Part shown: in pieces, positions 26,903 to 35,874 of the stretch | Numbering within the stretch: the stretch's first letter is position 1 | Layout: each line of letters begins with the position of its first letter | Source: JAFCUW01 sp049897565 | GTDB taxonomy: Bacteria; Pseudomonadota; Gammaproteobacteria; Burkholderiales; Burkholderiaceae_D | Assembly: GCF_049897565.1 (NCBI RefSeq) | Contig: NZ_JAFCWM010000002.1 | Coordinates: 62,001 to 126,000, forward strand | Reading direction: 5' to 3' | DNA length: 64,000 nucleotides | Made by a program: the position numbers and the translations under genes | The notes under the pieces: model-generated | What the model was told of the DNA's origin: nothing | Seen by the model: the letters and a program-made list of their open reading frames with translations, nothing else | Database searches by the model: none

Positions 26903-29668
26903 ATGGCCGTCCAGACGCGATCGAAAAACGCCGCACTCCTCCTCACCTTGCTCCTGAGCGTAGCCATCAGCGCCTGCAGCCGTACCGAAACGACCGAAAC
27001 CTTGCTCGCCGATGCCAAGCAATACCAGCAAAAAGGCGACACCAAGGCGGCCCTGATCCAGCTGAAAAATGCGGTCGCCAAGAGTCCTGAAGATGGCGAG
27101 GCGCGCATGCTGCTCGCCACCCTGTACAGCGACAGCGGCGACGCCGTCTCGGCCGAAAAGGAAGTGCGCAAGGCGAGCAGCCTGGGCATCCCGGCCGAGC
27201 GTACCATGCCGCTCCTGGGCAAGAGCCTGGTCGCGACCGGCCAGTTCCAGAAACTGCTCGATGAAATCCCGCAGGCGGCGGCCGCCAAGTCGGCCCAGCT
27301 GTCGACCATGCGCGGCAACGCCTACCTGGCGCTGCGCGATGCGCCCAAGGCGAAGGCCGCGTACGACCAGTCGCTGGCGCTGCAAGGCGACGCCGGCGGC
27401 GCGCTGATCGGCATGACGATGTATTCGCTGGTGCAACAAGACGTCGCTGCCGCCGACCGCTATTCGGCTGAAAGCCTGGTCAAGGACCCGACCAATCCGG
27501 AAGTGTGGATGGTCAACGCGATGATGATGCGCAAGCACGGCAAGCCGGCCGAAGCGCGCAAGGGCTACGAGCAGGCGATCAAGCTGCGCCCGGCGCACCG
27601 CAGCGCCTACATCGAAAAAGCCTACATCGAAATTGGCGAAGGCAACTACGACGTCGCCGCGGCGGACCTGAAGACGGCGCGCAAGTACGCGCCGGGTAAC
27701 CTGATGGTCACGTACGTGCAGGCCCTGCTCGACGCCCGCCAGGAAAAATTGCAGCCGGCGCTAGACGGGGTGACCAAAGTGCTCGGCGTGGCGCCCGATC
27801 ACATGCCGAGCCTGTTGCTGGCCGGCCAGCTGGAGCTGCGCACCGGCGCCACCAAGCAGGCCGAAGCCCACCTGAAGAAATACCTCGAAGCGTTCCCGCA
27901 AGACGCGGCGGCGCGCAAGCTGCTGGCCCATGCCATGCTCAAGGGCGCGCAGCCGGCCGACGCCCTCGCGCTGCTGGCGCCGCTGACGAAGGAAGCGTCG
28001 CTCGACCCGCAGCTGATGGCGCTGGCGGGCCAGTCGCACATGCAAAACCAGGACTACGGCAAGGCGGCGGAATACTTCGAAAAGGCCAGCGTGCTGGAGC
28101 CTAAATCGGCCGAGCTGCGCACCTCCCTCGGCCTGTCGAAACTGGCCCAGGGCAACCAGGCCGGCGCCGTCAGCGAGCTGGAAGCGGCCGCCGTGCTCGA
28201 TCCGAAATCGACGCGCGCCGGCGTCACGCTGGTGCAGACCGAACTGGCGCTGAAGCACTACGACAAGGCGATGACGGCCGCGCTGGCGCTTGAAAAAGCC
28301 CATCCGGAAGATCCGCAGGTGCACAACCTGAAAGGCGGTGTGTCGGTCGCCAAGGGCGACCTGGCCGGCGCCCGCGCCAGCTTCGAAAAAGCCGTCGCCT
28401 TGCAGCCGGCCTTTTTCCCTGCCGTGGCCAACCTGGCCCGGCTCGACATGCAGGACCGCAAGCCCGAGGCCGCCCAGAAGCGCTTCGAAGCGATCCTCGA
28501 GAAAGACAAGAAAAACGTGCCGGCCATGATGGCCCTGGCCGAGCTCGCCGCCATGCGCAACCTGCCGGACCAGGCTGGCAACTGGCTGGAAAAAGCCGTC
28601 GCCGAACGGCCCGAGGCGGTCGATCCGGCCCTCAAGCTGGCCGAGCACTACGCGCGCAACAAGCAGGAGCAAAAAGCGCTCAGCCTGATGAGCAAGCTGC
28701 AGACTGCCAATCCGACCCATCCGGGCGTGCTCGACATGATGGGCCAGATGCAGCTGGTCAACAAGGACGAGGCCGGCGCACTCGAGACGTACAGCAAGCT
28801 GGCCGGCCTGACGCCGAAGGCCCCCGCTGTCCACATGCGCCTGGCGTCGGTGCACATGATGATGAAAAACGAGCCGGCCGCGGTGCAGGACCTGAAGCGC
28901 GCGATCGCGGCAGATCCGTCGTACCTGCCGGCACGCGTCGGGATGGCCGAGCTGGCAATGAGGAAAGGCAATACGGACGAGGCGATGGCCATCGCGCGCG
29001 ACGTACAGCGCGTCGATCCGAAGTCGGCCGCCGGCTTCATGATGGAAGGTGAATTGCAGCTCGGCTTGAAGAAGCCGGCACTGGCGCTGGCGGCGATGGA
29101 GAAGGCGTTTGCCATCGCCAAGACGCCGCAGGTGCTGGTCAAGATTTCCGAGGTGATGAAAAGCACCGGCAAGGATCCGATGCCGCGCCTGCAGCAGTGG
29201 CAGGCGGCCAACCCGAACGATGTCATCATCGCCGCCTACGTCGCTGAAATGTCGCTCGCAGCCAAGCAGTACAAGCTGGCCGCCGCCCAGTTCGAGGCGG
29301 TGCTGAAGATCGCACCGGGCAGCCCGGTGGCGCTGAACAACCTGGCCTGGACCTACCAGCAACTGGGCGACGCGCGCGCCCTGCCGACGGCGGAAAAGGC
29401 GCTGGCGGCCGCGCCCGAGAGCCCAGCCGTCATGGACACGCTCGGCTGGATGCTCGTCGAGCAGGGCAACACCGCGCGCGCATTGCCGATCCTCAAGCGC
29501 GCCGTCGCGCTGGCGCCGGCGGCCACCGAATTCCGCTATCACCTGGCGGTGGCGCTGAATAAAGCTGGCGACAAGGCGAATGCCAAGCTAGAATTGAATA
29601 AGTTGCTGTCGGACAATAAGCCCTTCGCCCAAATGGAAGAAGCTAAGGCCTTGTTGAAGGTTCTTTAA
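26903..29668 (+). CDS. prsT: PEP-CTERM system TPR-repeat lipoprotein PrsT
   Basis: A 921-residue lipoprotein with lipobox LSVAISAC near residues 18-25, followed by some 20 or more TPR units across the whole length (for example LADAKQYQQKGDTKAALIQL, ARKGYEQAIKLRPAHRSAY, YGKAAEYFEKASVLEPKSAE, ALNNLAWTYQQLGDARALP). Size, lipobox and repeat layout fit PrsT, which co-occurs with exosortase A loci. The ATG at 26903 has AAGGA 7 bases upstream; the frame further upstream is not supported. It is probably a periplasmic or outer-membrane scaffold for PEP-CTERM or polysaccharide assembly. The acyltransferase gene follows 114 bases later. Confidence 0.92.
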   Translation: MAVQTRSKNAALLLTLLLSVAISACSRTETTETLLADAKQYQQKGDTKAALIQLKNAVAKSPEDGEARMLLATLYSDSGDAVSAEKEVRKASSLGIPAERTMPLLGKSLVATGQFQKLLDEIPQAAAAKSAQLSTMRGNAYLALRDAPKAKAAYDQSLALQGDAGGALIGMTMYSLVQQDVAAADRYSAESLVKDPTNPEVWMVNAMMMRKHGKPAEARKGYEQAIKLRPAHRSAYIEKAYIEIGEGNYDVAAADLKTARKYAPGNLMVTYVQALLDARQEKLQPALDGVTKVLGVAPDHMPSLLLAGQLELRTGATKQAEAHLKKYLEAFPQDAAARKLLAHAMLKGAQPADALALLAPLTKEASLDPQLMALAGQSHMQNQDYGKAAEYFEKASVLEPKSAELRTSLGLSKLAQGNQAGAVSELEAAAVLDPKSTRAGVTLVQTELALKHYDKAMTAALALEKAHPEDPQVHNLKGGVSVAKGDLAGARASFEKAVALQPAFFPAVANLARLDMQDRKPEAAQKRFEAILEKDKKNVPAMMALAELAAMRNLPDQAGNWLEKAVAERPEAVDPALKLAEHYARNKQEQKALSLMSKLQTANPTHPGVLDMMGQMQLVNKDEAGALETYSKLAGLTPKAPAVHMRLASVHMMMKNEPAAVQDLKRAIAADPSYLPARVGMAELAMRKGNTDEAMAIARDVQRVDPKSAAGFMMEGELQLGLKKPALALAAMEKAFAIAKTPQVLVKISEVMKSTGKDPMPRLQQWQAANPNDVIIAAYVAEMSLAAKQYKLAAAQFEAVLKIAPGSPVALNNLAWTYQQLGDARALPTAEKALAAAPESPAVMDTLGWMLVEQGNTARALPILKRAVALAPAATEFRYHLAVALNKAGDKANAKLELNKLLSDNKPFAQMEEAKALLKVL

Positions 29669-29782
29669 AGCATCTATTTGGTAAGCAAATGTAATCGAAC
29701 ACAATGCCGGCGGCCGTCGCAGCGCGATCTCCGGCACGCGCTGCTTCGCTGCACAACCGCAATGAGAAATGGTGAGGATCCC

Positions 29783-30565
29783 GTGAATACGATGGCTGCA
29801 GAGGTCGATGCCGAGGTAACCCCGGATTCGCTTGAGTCCGATTCACCCGCGCAATTTAATACGGAACAGGCTACTATAGCGTCCACCGAATACGAGGATA
29901 TTATCGTGAATCAAGATAATTACGGTATCCGGCTGACCGACACTGCGGAAGGCCGGAATTCCGCCAGCCTGCTCATCAGCAAGATGTACGCTTGGCGCGG
30001 CTATGCCGGAACCCACCAGTTCAACGACGATCCGAACCGGATCACGTTGACAGCGACCGACAATGGCGAAGTCATTGGCACGCTGACGATCGGCATCGAT
30101 TCACCGATCGGACTGATGGCCGACCAGGTGTTCAAGCCCGAGATGGACGCGCATCGCATGCGCGGCGCGAAACTGTGTGAATTTACCAAGTTCGCTTTCG
30201 ACACCCAGGTCAAGTCGAAGACGGCGCTGGCCAACCTGTTCCACCTGGCCGTCATCTATGCGCGCGACATCCACGAGTGCACCGACATTCTGATCGAGGT
30301 CAATCCGCGCCACCGCCGCTTTTACGAGCACATGCTGGGCTTCCAGCGCGAAGCGGAAATGCGCAACAATCCGCGCGTCAACGCGCCGGCCTTTTTGCTG
30401 CGCGTCAATCTCGAGTACGTCACCGAACAGATCAGCAAGCATGGCGGCACCTTCGGCAGCGAGACTACCGAGCGCTCGTTTTACCCGTATTTCTTTTCGC
30501 CGCGCGAGGAAGCCGGTATTTTGAACCGCCTGCTACGCGTCGACCACGAGCAACACGCTGCCTGA
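29783..30565 (+). CDS. FeeM-type (PEP-CTERM-associated) N-acyltransferase
   Basis: A 260-residue protein of the GNAT/autoinducer-synthase-like fold, resembling N-acyl amino acid synthase FeeM. Key stretches are YGIRLTDTAEGRNSASLLIS, NRITLTATDNGEVIGTLTIG and DQVFKPEMDAHRMRGAKLCE. FTKFAFDTQ and the conserved end of the fold IEVNPRHRRFYEHMLGFQ follow. Such enzymes join a fatty acyl group, usually from acyl carrier protein, to an amino acid or amine. The GTG at 29783 is chosen because GTGAGGA lies 4 bases before it; ATG codons at 29762 and 29792 are alternatives. The ThiF-like and nitroreductase-like genes follow at once, suggesting a shared product. Confidence 0.78.
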   Translation: MNTMAAEVDAEVTPDSLESDSPAQFNTEQATIASTEYEDIIVNQDNYGIRLTDTAEGRNSASLLISKMYAWRGYAGTHQFNDDPNRITLTATDNGEVIGTLTIGIDSPIGLMADQVFKPEMDAHRMRGAKLCEFTKFAFDTQVKSKTALANLFHLAVIYARDIHECTDILIEVNPRHRRFYEHMLGFQREAEMRNNPRVNAPAFLLRVNLEYVTEQISKHGGTFGSETTERSFYPYFFSPREEAGILNRLLRVDHEQHAA

Positions 30566-30616
30566 GCTAGCAGGCCCAAGCCGCATCGCCGTCCGGCACC
30601 GTCTCCTGATCCAAGA

Positions 30617-31531
30617 ATGAAAACATCGCTCCAGCCAAGTTCCGCCGCGACCGCCCCGGATTCGTCCTTTCCGTATGAGGAAGCGTTCGCGCGCAACATC
30701 GGCTGGGTCACCAAGGCCGAACAGGCCAGCCTGCGCGGCAAGCGCGTGGCGATCGCCGGCGGCGGCGGCGTCGGCGGCGTTCACCTGATGACCCTGGCAA
30801 GGCTGGGGATCGGCAGCTTTCACATCGCCGATTTCGACAGCTTCGACTATGTCAACTTCAACCGCCAGGTCGGCGCCAACGTCTCGACGTTGGGCCAGCC
30901 GAAGGCGGCAGTAATGGCGCGCATGGCGCGCGACGTCAATCCCGAACTCGACATCAAGATTTTCGACAAGGGCATCGATGCGGCCAACCTGCCCGCCTTC
31001 CTCGACGGCGTCGACCTGTACATCGACGGCCTCGATTTCTTTGCCTTCGACATCCGCCAGCAAACCTTCGCGCTGTGCGCCGAGCGCGGCATTCCGGCCA
31101 CCACGGTGGCGCCGCTCGGCATGGGCGCCGCGCTGCTCAATTTCATGCCTGGCAAGATGACGTTCGAAGAATATTTTCGCTGGGGCAGCTTGCCCGAGGA
31201 AGACAAGGCGATCCGCTTTGTCGTCGGCCTGGCCCCGGCCGGCCTGCACCGCCCCTACCTGGTCGAGCCGTCGGCGGTCAATTTCGCCGAACGGCGCGGG
31301 CCGTCGACCTTCATGGCCTGCCAGCTGTGCGCCGGCATTGCCGCCACCGAAGCGCTGAAGATCCTGCTCGGGCGCGGCGACGTGCTGGCCGCGCCGCACG
31401 GCCTGCAGTTCGACGCCTACCGCAACCGGCTGGCGCGCACCTGGCGCCCGTGGGGCAACAACAACTGGCTGCACCGCATCGCCATTGCGATCGGCAAGCG
31501 CCAGTTCGCCCGCATGGCGCAGGCAAAATGA
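30617..31531 (+). CDS. ThiF/MoeB/E1-like adenylyltransferase
   Basis: A 304-residue protein with the ThiF fold: nucleotide-binding loop VAIAGGGGVGGVHLMTLARLG near residue 43, then IADFDSFDYVNFNRQVGANV and GQPKAAVMARMARDVNPE, and the late helix CQLCAGIAATEALKILLGRG. E1-like enzymes activate a C-terminal carboxylate by adenylation, for sulfur transfer, ubiquitin-like conjugation or peptide modification. No CXXC zinc pairs are seen and no ThiS-like protein is encoded nearby, so the partner is unknown. Its stop overlaps the start of the nitroreductase-like gene (ATGA), so the two are coupled. Confidence 0.85.
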   Translation: MKTSLQPSSAATAPDSSFPYEEAFARNIGWVTKAEQASLRGKRVAIAGGGGVGGVHLMTLARLGIGSFHIADFDSFDYVNFNRQVGANVSTLGQPKAAVMARMARDVNPELDIKIFDKGIDAANLPAFLDGVDLYIDGLDFFAFDIRQQTFALCAERGIPATTVAPLGMGAALLNFMPGKMTFEEYFRWGSLPEEDKAIRFVVGLAPAGLHRPYLVEPSAVNFAERRGPSTFMACQLCAGIAATEALKILLGRGDVLAAPHGLQFDAYRNRLARTWRPWGNNNWLHRIAIAIGKRQFARMAQAK

Positions 31532-32595
31532 GCGAACTGTCCGTGATCCGCCAGATCCTTGAACTGGCGCGCTGGGCGCCGTCGGGCGACAACACCCAGT
31601 GCTGGCGCTTCGAGCTGATCGACAGCACCCGCTTCGTCGTGCACGGCTTCGACACGCGCGAGGACTGCGTCTACGACCTCGACGGCCACCCGAGCCAGAT
31701 TTCGCTCGGCGCCCTGCTCGAGACGATCGCCATCGCCGCCAGCGCGCATGGCGTGCGCGCCGACGTCACGCGGCGCGACAGCGGCGCCGAACACCGCTAC
31801 CTGTTCGACATCGAGCTGGTGGCCGACGCCGCCGTCACGCCGAGCCCGTTGCTCGGGTCGATCAAGGTGCGCAGCGTGCAGCGCCGGCCGATGAAAACGC
31901 GGCCGCTGACGGCAGCCGAAAAGCTCGCTCTCGAGCACGCCGTCGGCGACGACTACGAAGTGCAGTGGCTGGAAGGATTGCGCGTCAAGTTCCGCACCGC
32001 GCGGATGATGTTCAACAACGCCAAGCTGCGCCTGACGATGCCGGAAGCATACGAAGTGCACCGCCGCATCATCCACTGGGGAGTCGAGCGCAGCGACGAC
32101 CGCGTGCCCGACCAGGCCCTCGGCGTCGACGCCGCCACCTTGAAGCTGATGAAGTGGGCCATGGTCAGCTGGGGCCGGCTGTCGATGATGAACACGCTGA
32201 TGGGCACATGGGCGCCGCGCCTGCAGATGGATTTCGTGCCAGGCATCGCCTGCGCCGCCCACTTCGTCATCAAGGCCAGGCGCGCGCCGCAGACGATCGA
32301 CGATTACGTCGCCGCCGGCCGCGCGGTGCAGCGCTACTGGCTGACCCTGACCGAACTCGGGCTGGTGATGCAGCCCGAGATGACGCCGCTGATTTTTTCG
32401 AAGTATGTGCGCGAACAGCGCCATTTCACGCATGCCAGGAACCTGCATGGCCGCGCCGCGCGCCTGCAGGAGCAGACGGCCAAACTGATCTTCAACGGCA
32501 GCGCGTTTCCGGTCTACATGGGCCGGCTCGGCGCCGGCCCCGTCGCGCGCGCGCGCTCGGAGCGGCGCCCGCTGGACGAGCTGCTGCAGCACTAG
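31528..32595 (+). CDS. Nitroreductase-like flavoprotein
   Basis: A 355-residue protein of the nitroreductase/FMN-dependent fold. The FMN-binding entry motif ARWAPSGDNTQCWRFE lies at residues 14-29 and a late conserved segment is YWLTLTELGLVMQPEMTP. An insert of about 90 residues (roughly 110-240) separates the two, longer than in simple nitroreductases, as in ThiF-associated or SagB-like flavin oxidases. It is translationally coupled to the ThiF-like gene. In thiazole/oxazole pathways flavin enzymes of this fold oxidise a ring made by an adenylating partner; a similar pairing here is only an inference. Confidence 0.8.
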   Translation: MSELSVIRQILELARWAPSGDNTQCWRFELIDSTRFVVHGFDTREDCVYDLDGHPSQISLGALLETIAIAASAHGVRADVTRRDSGAEHRYLFDIELVADAAVTPSPLLGSIKVRSVQRRPMKTRPLTAAEKLALEHAVGDDYEVQWLEGLRVKFRTARMMFNNAKLRLTMPEAYEVHRRIIHWGVERSDDRVPDQALGVDAATLKLMKWAMVSWGRLSMMNTLMGTWAPRLQMDFVPGIACAAHFVIKARRAPQTIDDYVAAGRAVQRYWLTLTELGLVMQPEMTPLIFSKYVREQRHFTHARNLHGRAARLQEQTAKLIFNGSAFPVYMGRLGAGPVARARSERRPLDELLQH

Positions 32596-32611
32596 CCGCA
32601 ACGCTTTTCAG

Positions 32612-33499
32612 TTACGCCAGCAGCGCGCAGCGCATCCCGTTCATGCCGAAATGCCGGATCAGGTCGGCGATGTCGGCATGGTGCCATTGCGGCAAATTCT
32701 TCTTCATCTCTGCCAGCTTCGCGCGCAGCGCCGGATCGTCGCCGCGGCGCGCCGGGCTTTTCAGCGCCACCATGAACGGCAGCGCGATCGTCGCATACAG
32801 CTTGGCGCGTTGCAGCAGCGGCTGGGCAGCCTTGCGGAACTCGTCCGGATAGAACGCCGCGTGCAAGGAGTTGATGTAATCCTCGGTAAACAACGCCGGC
32901 TGGCGGTCGGCGTACTGGTTGCCGAAATAGTCGATGCTGCGCTGCGCCTTCAGGTGGCCGAAGTCGACCATGTAGATCCCGCCATCGGCCTTCAGGACGC
33001 GCGCCACCTCCGCATACGTGCGCGCCAGGCAGTCGCTGTCGGGCAGGTGGTGCAGCGCCATCGTCGACACCACCGCGTCGATCGACTGGTCGGCGAACAT
33101 CGACAGGTCGGTGATGTCGCCGTGGCGAAACGTCACATTGGTCAAACCCTGGCGCGTGATCAGTTCCTGCGCCTGCGCCAGCATCGGCGGCGACAGGTCC
33201 ACGCCGATAAAGGTTGTCAGCGGATTGAGGCGCGCCACCATCGCCAGCTGGTTGGCCGGCCCGCAAGCGAGGTCGACGACGGTGTCGCCGGGCCGGATCA
33301 CTTCACAGATGTTGGCTGCATGAAACAGGTAAACCGGCGCCATCACCGCGTGCTCGCGGCCCGCCTCGACATACGCGGCGACATTGGCCGGATCGTCCAT
33401 CACCAGATCGGGCTCGGTGCGGCGCGGGCTGCGCTCGGAAGTGAACAACTCTCGGATGACCGATTGAACCAGGCGTGGACTAGGCATTGTGATTCCCAT
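32612..33499 (-). CDS. Class I SAM-dependent methyltransferase
   Basis: A 295-residue protein. The SAM-binding core is clear: motif I DTVVDLACGPANQLAMVARL near residue 73, motif II FIGVDLSPPMLAQAQ, then FRHGDITDLSMFADQSIDAV and post-core MALHHLPDSD. An AdoMet-dependent methyl transfer is likely; the substrate is unknown. ATG 33499 is used; ATG 33487 would remove four residues. It converges on the acyltransferase/ThiF/nitroreductase cassette, 16 bases after the last of those genes, and is divergent from the PEP-CTERM gene. It may modify the same product, but convergence argues against one operon. Confidence 0.85.
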   Translation of the reverse strand: MGITMPSPRLVQSVIRELFTSERSPRRTEPDLVMDDPANVAAYVEAGREHAVMAPVYLFHAANICEVIRPGDTVVDLACGPANQLAMVARLNPLTTFIGVDLSPPMLAQAQELITRQGLTNVTFRHGDITDLSMFADQSIDAVVSTMALHHLPDSDCLARTYAEVARVLKADGGIYMVDFGHLKAQRSIDYFGNQYADRQPALFTEDYINSLHAAFYPDEFRKAAQPLLQRAKLYATIALPFMVALKSPARRGDDPALRAKLAEMKKNLPQWHHADIADLIRHFGMNGMRCALLA

Positions 33500-33582
33500 T
33501 ATTCGATGCTGCGCTGATCGGAAGAGGAGCGGCGCGGATAAAAATGCTACCCGGAAATTATAATTGAGTAACGGTGTCGAGA

Positions 33583-33646
33583 TTTCTTACAGTACGTTTT
33601 TCTTATCGATCAAAAACACGAAGCGTTCAGCGTAAGTCCTTGTTTT
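33583..33646 (+). promoter_or_regulatory. Paired upstream elements of the PEP-CTERM gene promoter
   Basis: Two elements, TTTCTTACAG (33583-33592) and CAGCGTAAGTCCTTGTTTT (33628-33646), occur upstream of the sigma-54 promoter. Near copies occur in the same order upstream of the other sigma-54 promoter in this window (37834-37910). CTTAC and GTAAG are inverted relative to each other, with centres 46 bases apart. They are candidate enhancer sites for an activator such as PrsR; the assignment is inferred. Confidence 0.65.
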
Positions 33647-33665
33647 ATAACGAACCCGGAAAGGG

Positions 33666-33681
33666 TGGCACGGTCATTGCT
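33666..33681 (+). promoter_or_regulatory. Sigma-54 promoter for the PEP-CTERM protein gene
   Basis: TGGCACGGTCATTGCT matches the -24/-12 consensus TGGCACG-N4-TTGCW at every position, with GG and GC exactly 10 bases apart. A start of transcription near 33692 would leave a leader of about 114 bases. RpoN with PrsK/PrsR is known to control PEP-CTERM genes in Zoogloea. The remaining 33500-33805 sequence shows no gene. Confidence 0.85.
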
Positions 33682-33805
33682 TTATGTTGATCGTAGTCGT
33701 AAAAAACAGCAGCGCTAAACATCAGGCGAAACAAGTTTAACCGCCATAGTGTTGAGCAGCAATAAAAACATTCAGAACATCATTCGAATTAATTGGAGAG
33801 TTACC

Positions 33806-34657
33806 ATGATCAAATTTACCCCACGCCTGCGCACCATCGTCAAAGCAGTTCTGGCTGTCGGCGTTTTCGCCGCTGCTAACGCCAACGCCGGCATGATCTT
33901 CACTGTCGACCCAACCAGCAACGGTCTGGTCACCGTCGGCGGCGTCGTTCAGCCAGCCGGTATCGCCAAGTTTGACGCCGACAAAATTGTCGGTAATTCG
34001 ACTGTGCGTCTGACGACCCAAGCAGGTCCTGGATTCAACTACAACGGCACAGGTTACATCCAGTACAGCGGCTTCGCACTCGCCAGCAGCAACGTCAACA
34101 ACAGCTACCTCGGCGTTAATTTCCCAGGCGTCTTGCAGGGCTACAACCTGTACGCCACTTTCACCCAAACGTTCTCGTGCGCCAGTGCCTTGGCCGTCAA
34201 TGTTGAGTGCAGCGTGACGTCGATCAACCTGAACCTGTTCGCAGATAAAATCAGCGACGGTTCTGCAACGTTCTCCCAAGCGACCCTGGCGGCTGATCCA
34301 TCGGTCACTGGCGGTGGCACGCAAATCAAACTGGCATCGGGCAACTTCGCTTACGGCGTTGCTGGCTTGAACTCGCTGGGCGGCGCTTACCAGAACGTTA
34401 ACACCAACATCGCTCTGACCGCAGCTGGCGCGAAATTCTTCGTCGCACCAAACCCGTTCTACAGCCTGACGTTCAATTCGTTTAACAACAACACCGGTGG
34501 CCTGGCTACCAACGGCGTTAATTTCGCCATCACCGACGAAAGTGGCGCTACCACCTTCTCCAACGCTCTGCAAGTTCCAGAGCCTGCATCGCTGGCCCTG
34601 TTCGGCCTGGCACTCGCCGGCGTCGCCACTGCCCGTCGTCGCAAGAACAGCAAGTAA
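33806..34657 (+). CDS. PEP-CTERM sorting domain protein (PepA-like)
   Basis: A 283-residue secreted protein. A Sec signal ends in FAAANANA, an extracellular Asn/Thr/Ser/Gly-rich body follows, and the C-terminus has the complete sorting signal: PEP motif VPEPASLALFGLALAGV followed by the basic cluster ATARRRKN. Exosortase A cleaves or sorts at such tails. The body segment PNPFYSLTFNSFNNNTGG recalls flocculation protein PepA, but that is recalled, not tested. GGAGAG lies 5 bases before the ATG. Codons such as GTT and GCT are used more than in neighbours, which suggests high expression. A terminator follows. It stands under a sigma-54 promoter. Confidence 0.9.
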   Translation: MIKFTPRLRTIVKAVLAVGVFAAANANAGMIFTVDPTSNGLVTVGGVVQPAGIAKFDADKIVGNSTVRLTTQAGPGFNYNGTGYIQYSGFALASSNVNNSYLGVNFPGVLQGYNLYATFTQTFSCASALAVNVECSVTSINLNLFADKISDGSATFSQATLAADPSVTGGGTQIKLASGNFAYGVAGLNSLGGAYQNVNTNIALTAAGAKFFVAPNPFYSLTFNSFNNNTGGLATNGVNFAITDESGATTFSNALQVPEPASLALFGLALAGVATARRRKNSK

Positions 34658-34680
34658 TAATAAAGCAGCAATTTATTGAA

Positions 34681-34711
34681 ACTGCCCGGTGCAAGCCGGG
34701 CAGTTTTTTTT
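34681..34711 (+). terminator. Terminator after the PEP-CTERM gene
   Basis: ACTGCCCGG (34681-34689) pairs perfectly with CCGGGCAGT (34696-34704) over the loop TGCAAG and is followed by eight T residues. It starts 23 bases after the stop codon. Confidence 0.9.
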
Positions 34712-34803
34712 CGCCTGCAGCGAATGCATTCAAAGTGAAGCAACCGGCCCGATTTGGACGGGTCGGTGCCGAAGGACGTCACACCCCATCGGGGCCGAGC
34801 GGA

Positions 34804-35874
34804 TCAGCTAGCTTTGGGGGAGATGAAGGCTTTGTGGAACAGGTGGCGCGCCAGCAGCAGCGGCGGCATGCGCAGCCAGTTGGCGCGGATGTACAGCAGG
34901 CGCAGGGCAATGCCGGTGTAGCGGTCGGCGCAGCTCGGGTGCGCCGGCAGCAGCGCGCGGCCGAACAGCGCATCCATCAGCGCCAGCAGCGGCGATGGCG
35001 GCCGGCCCGATGCCAGCGCCGCCGGCGGGACGTCGGCGCCGAGCAGGCGGTGGGCGTAGCGCAGCGCGTAAAACAGCGGCCGTTCCAATTGGAGCTGGGC
35101 GGCGCGTTGCGGCAGCTCGGCCCAGAAATCTGGCTCCCGGCCAAATTCCTGCAGCAGCCGGTGGATGTCGGCCAGGTCGCGCATTCCATGGTCGAACTCG
35201 CCATCGTAGAACAGGTGCACGGCGCTGTGCAGCACCATGTCGGCCGGCGCGAACACGCGCAGGCCGTCGTCGCCGTCGATGGAGCGCGAGGCCGACCGCA
35301 GCGCCGCCGGGTCGGGCCGCGCTTTCGATGTTTCCGGCAAAATCGCGTGGTGCACGTCAATCAGGCTCTGGCGGATGACGTGCTGCATCGGCGGCAATTC
35401 GTGCATCCATTCGCGATAGTAGCGCTGGTCGTATTCGTCATGGTGATTGGCGGCCCAGCCGTGCAGCATCAGCGCCGCCTCGACCGCGGCCAGCTGCTCC
35501 TTCGGCACCAGGATATCGATATCGGAAAACAGCCGGCCCGGCGCTGGTGGCAGGCCGGCCATCGTGTAGGCCGCGCCCTTGAGCAGGATCAGCGGCACGC
35601 CGACGCCGGCCAGCGCCCGGCGGATCTGCCGCACTTCGAAGCGCACTCCCTGGCGATGGCGCTCGCCCTGCGCATGCGCCCACGCGAGGTGTTCGCGGGC
35701 GGGCGGGGGAATGGCGCCAAGCTGGCCATGCTGCTCGGCGAGATAGTACAGCGCCGCCGTCAGGTTGGCGATGCCGGCCTGACGCAGCAGCAGGTCCCAT
35801 TCTGCCAGGCTGAACTGGCCCATCCGTTGCGGGTCGCGAAAGGCCTGCACGGCCAGCGGCAGCGGCGGCGCCAT
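34804..35874 (-). CDS. Nucleotidyltransferase of the HPr-rel-A cassette
   Basis: A 356-residue protein of the nucleotidyltransferase-fold family (NTP_transf_5 type). The core motif LLKGAAYTMAGLPPAPG is followed by RLFSDIDILVPKEQL, giving the D-x-D pair, and by LHGWAANHHDEYD. C-terminal helices (HLFYDGEFDHGMRDLADIHRL) are typical of the family. It is the last gene of the operon, and its ATG overlaps the stop of the HprK-related gene (TGATG). In similar cassettes (HprK-related kinase A, PqqD-like, nucleotidyltransferase) the target is unknown; transfer of a nucleotide or phosphate group to a substrate protein is conceivable. Confidence 0.82.
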   Translation of the reverse strand: MAPPLPLAVQAFRDPQRMGQFSLAEWDLLLRQAGIANLTAALYYLAEQHGQLGAIPPPAREHLAWAHAQGERHRQGVRFEVRQIRRALAGVGVPLILLKGAAYTMAGLPPAPGRLFSDIDILVPKEQLAAVEAALMLHGWAANHHDEYDQRYYREWMHELPPMQHVIRQSLIDVHHAILPETSKARPDPAALRSASRSIDGDDGLRVFAPADMVLHSAVHLFYDGEFDHGMRDLADIHRLLQEFGREPDFWAELPQRAAQLQLERPLFYALRYAHRLLGADVPPAALASGRPPSPLLALMDALFGRALLPAHPSCADRYTGIALRLLYIRANWLRMPPLLLARHLFHKAFISPKAS

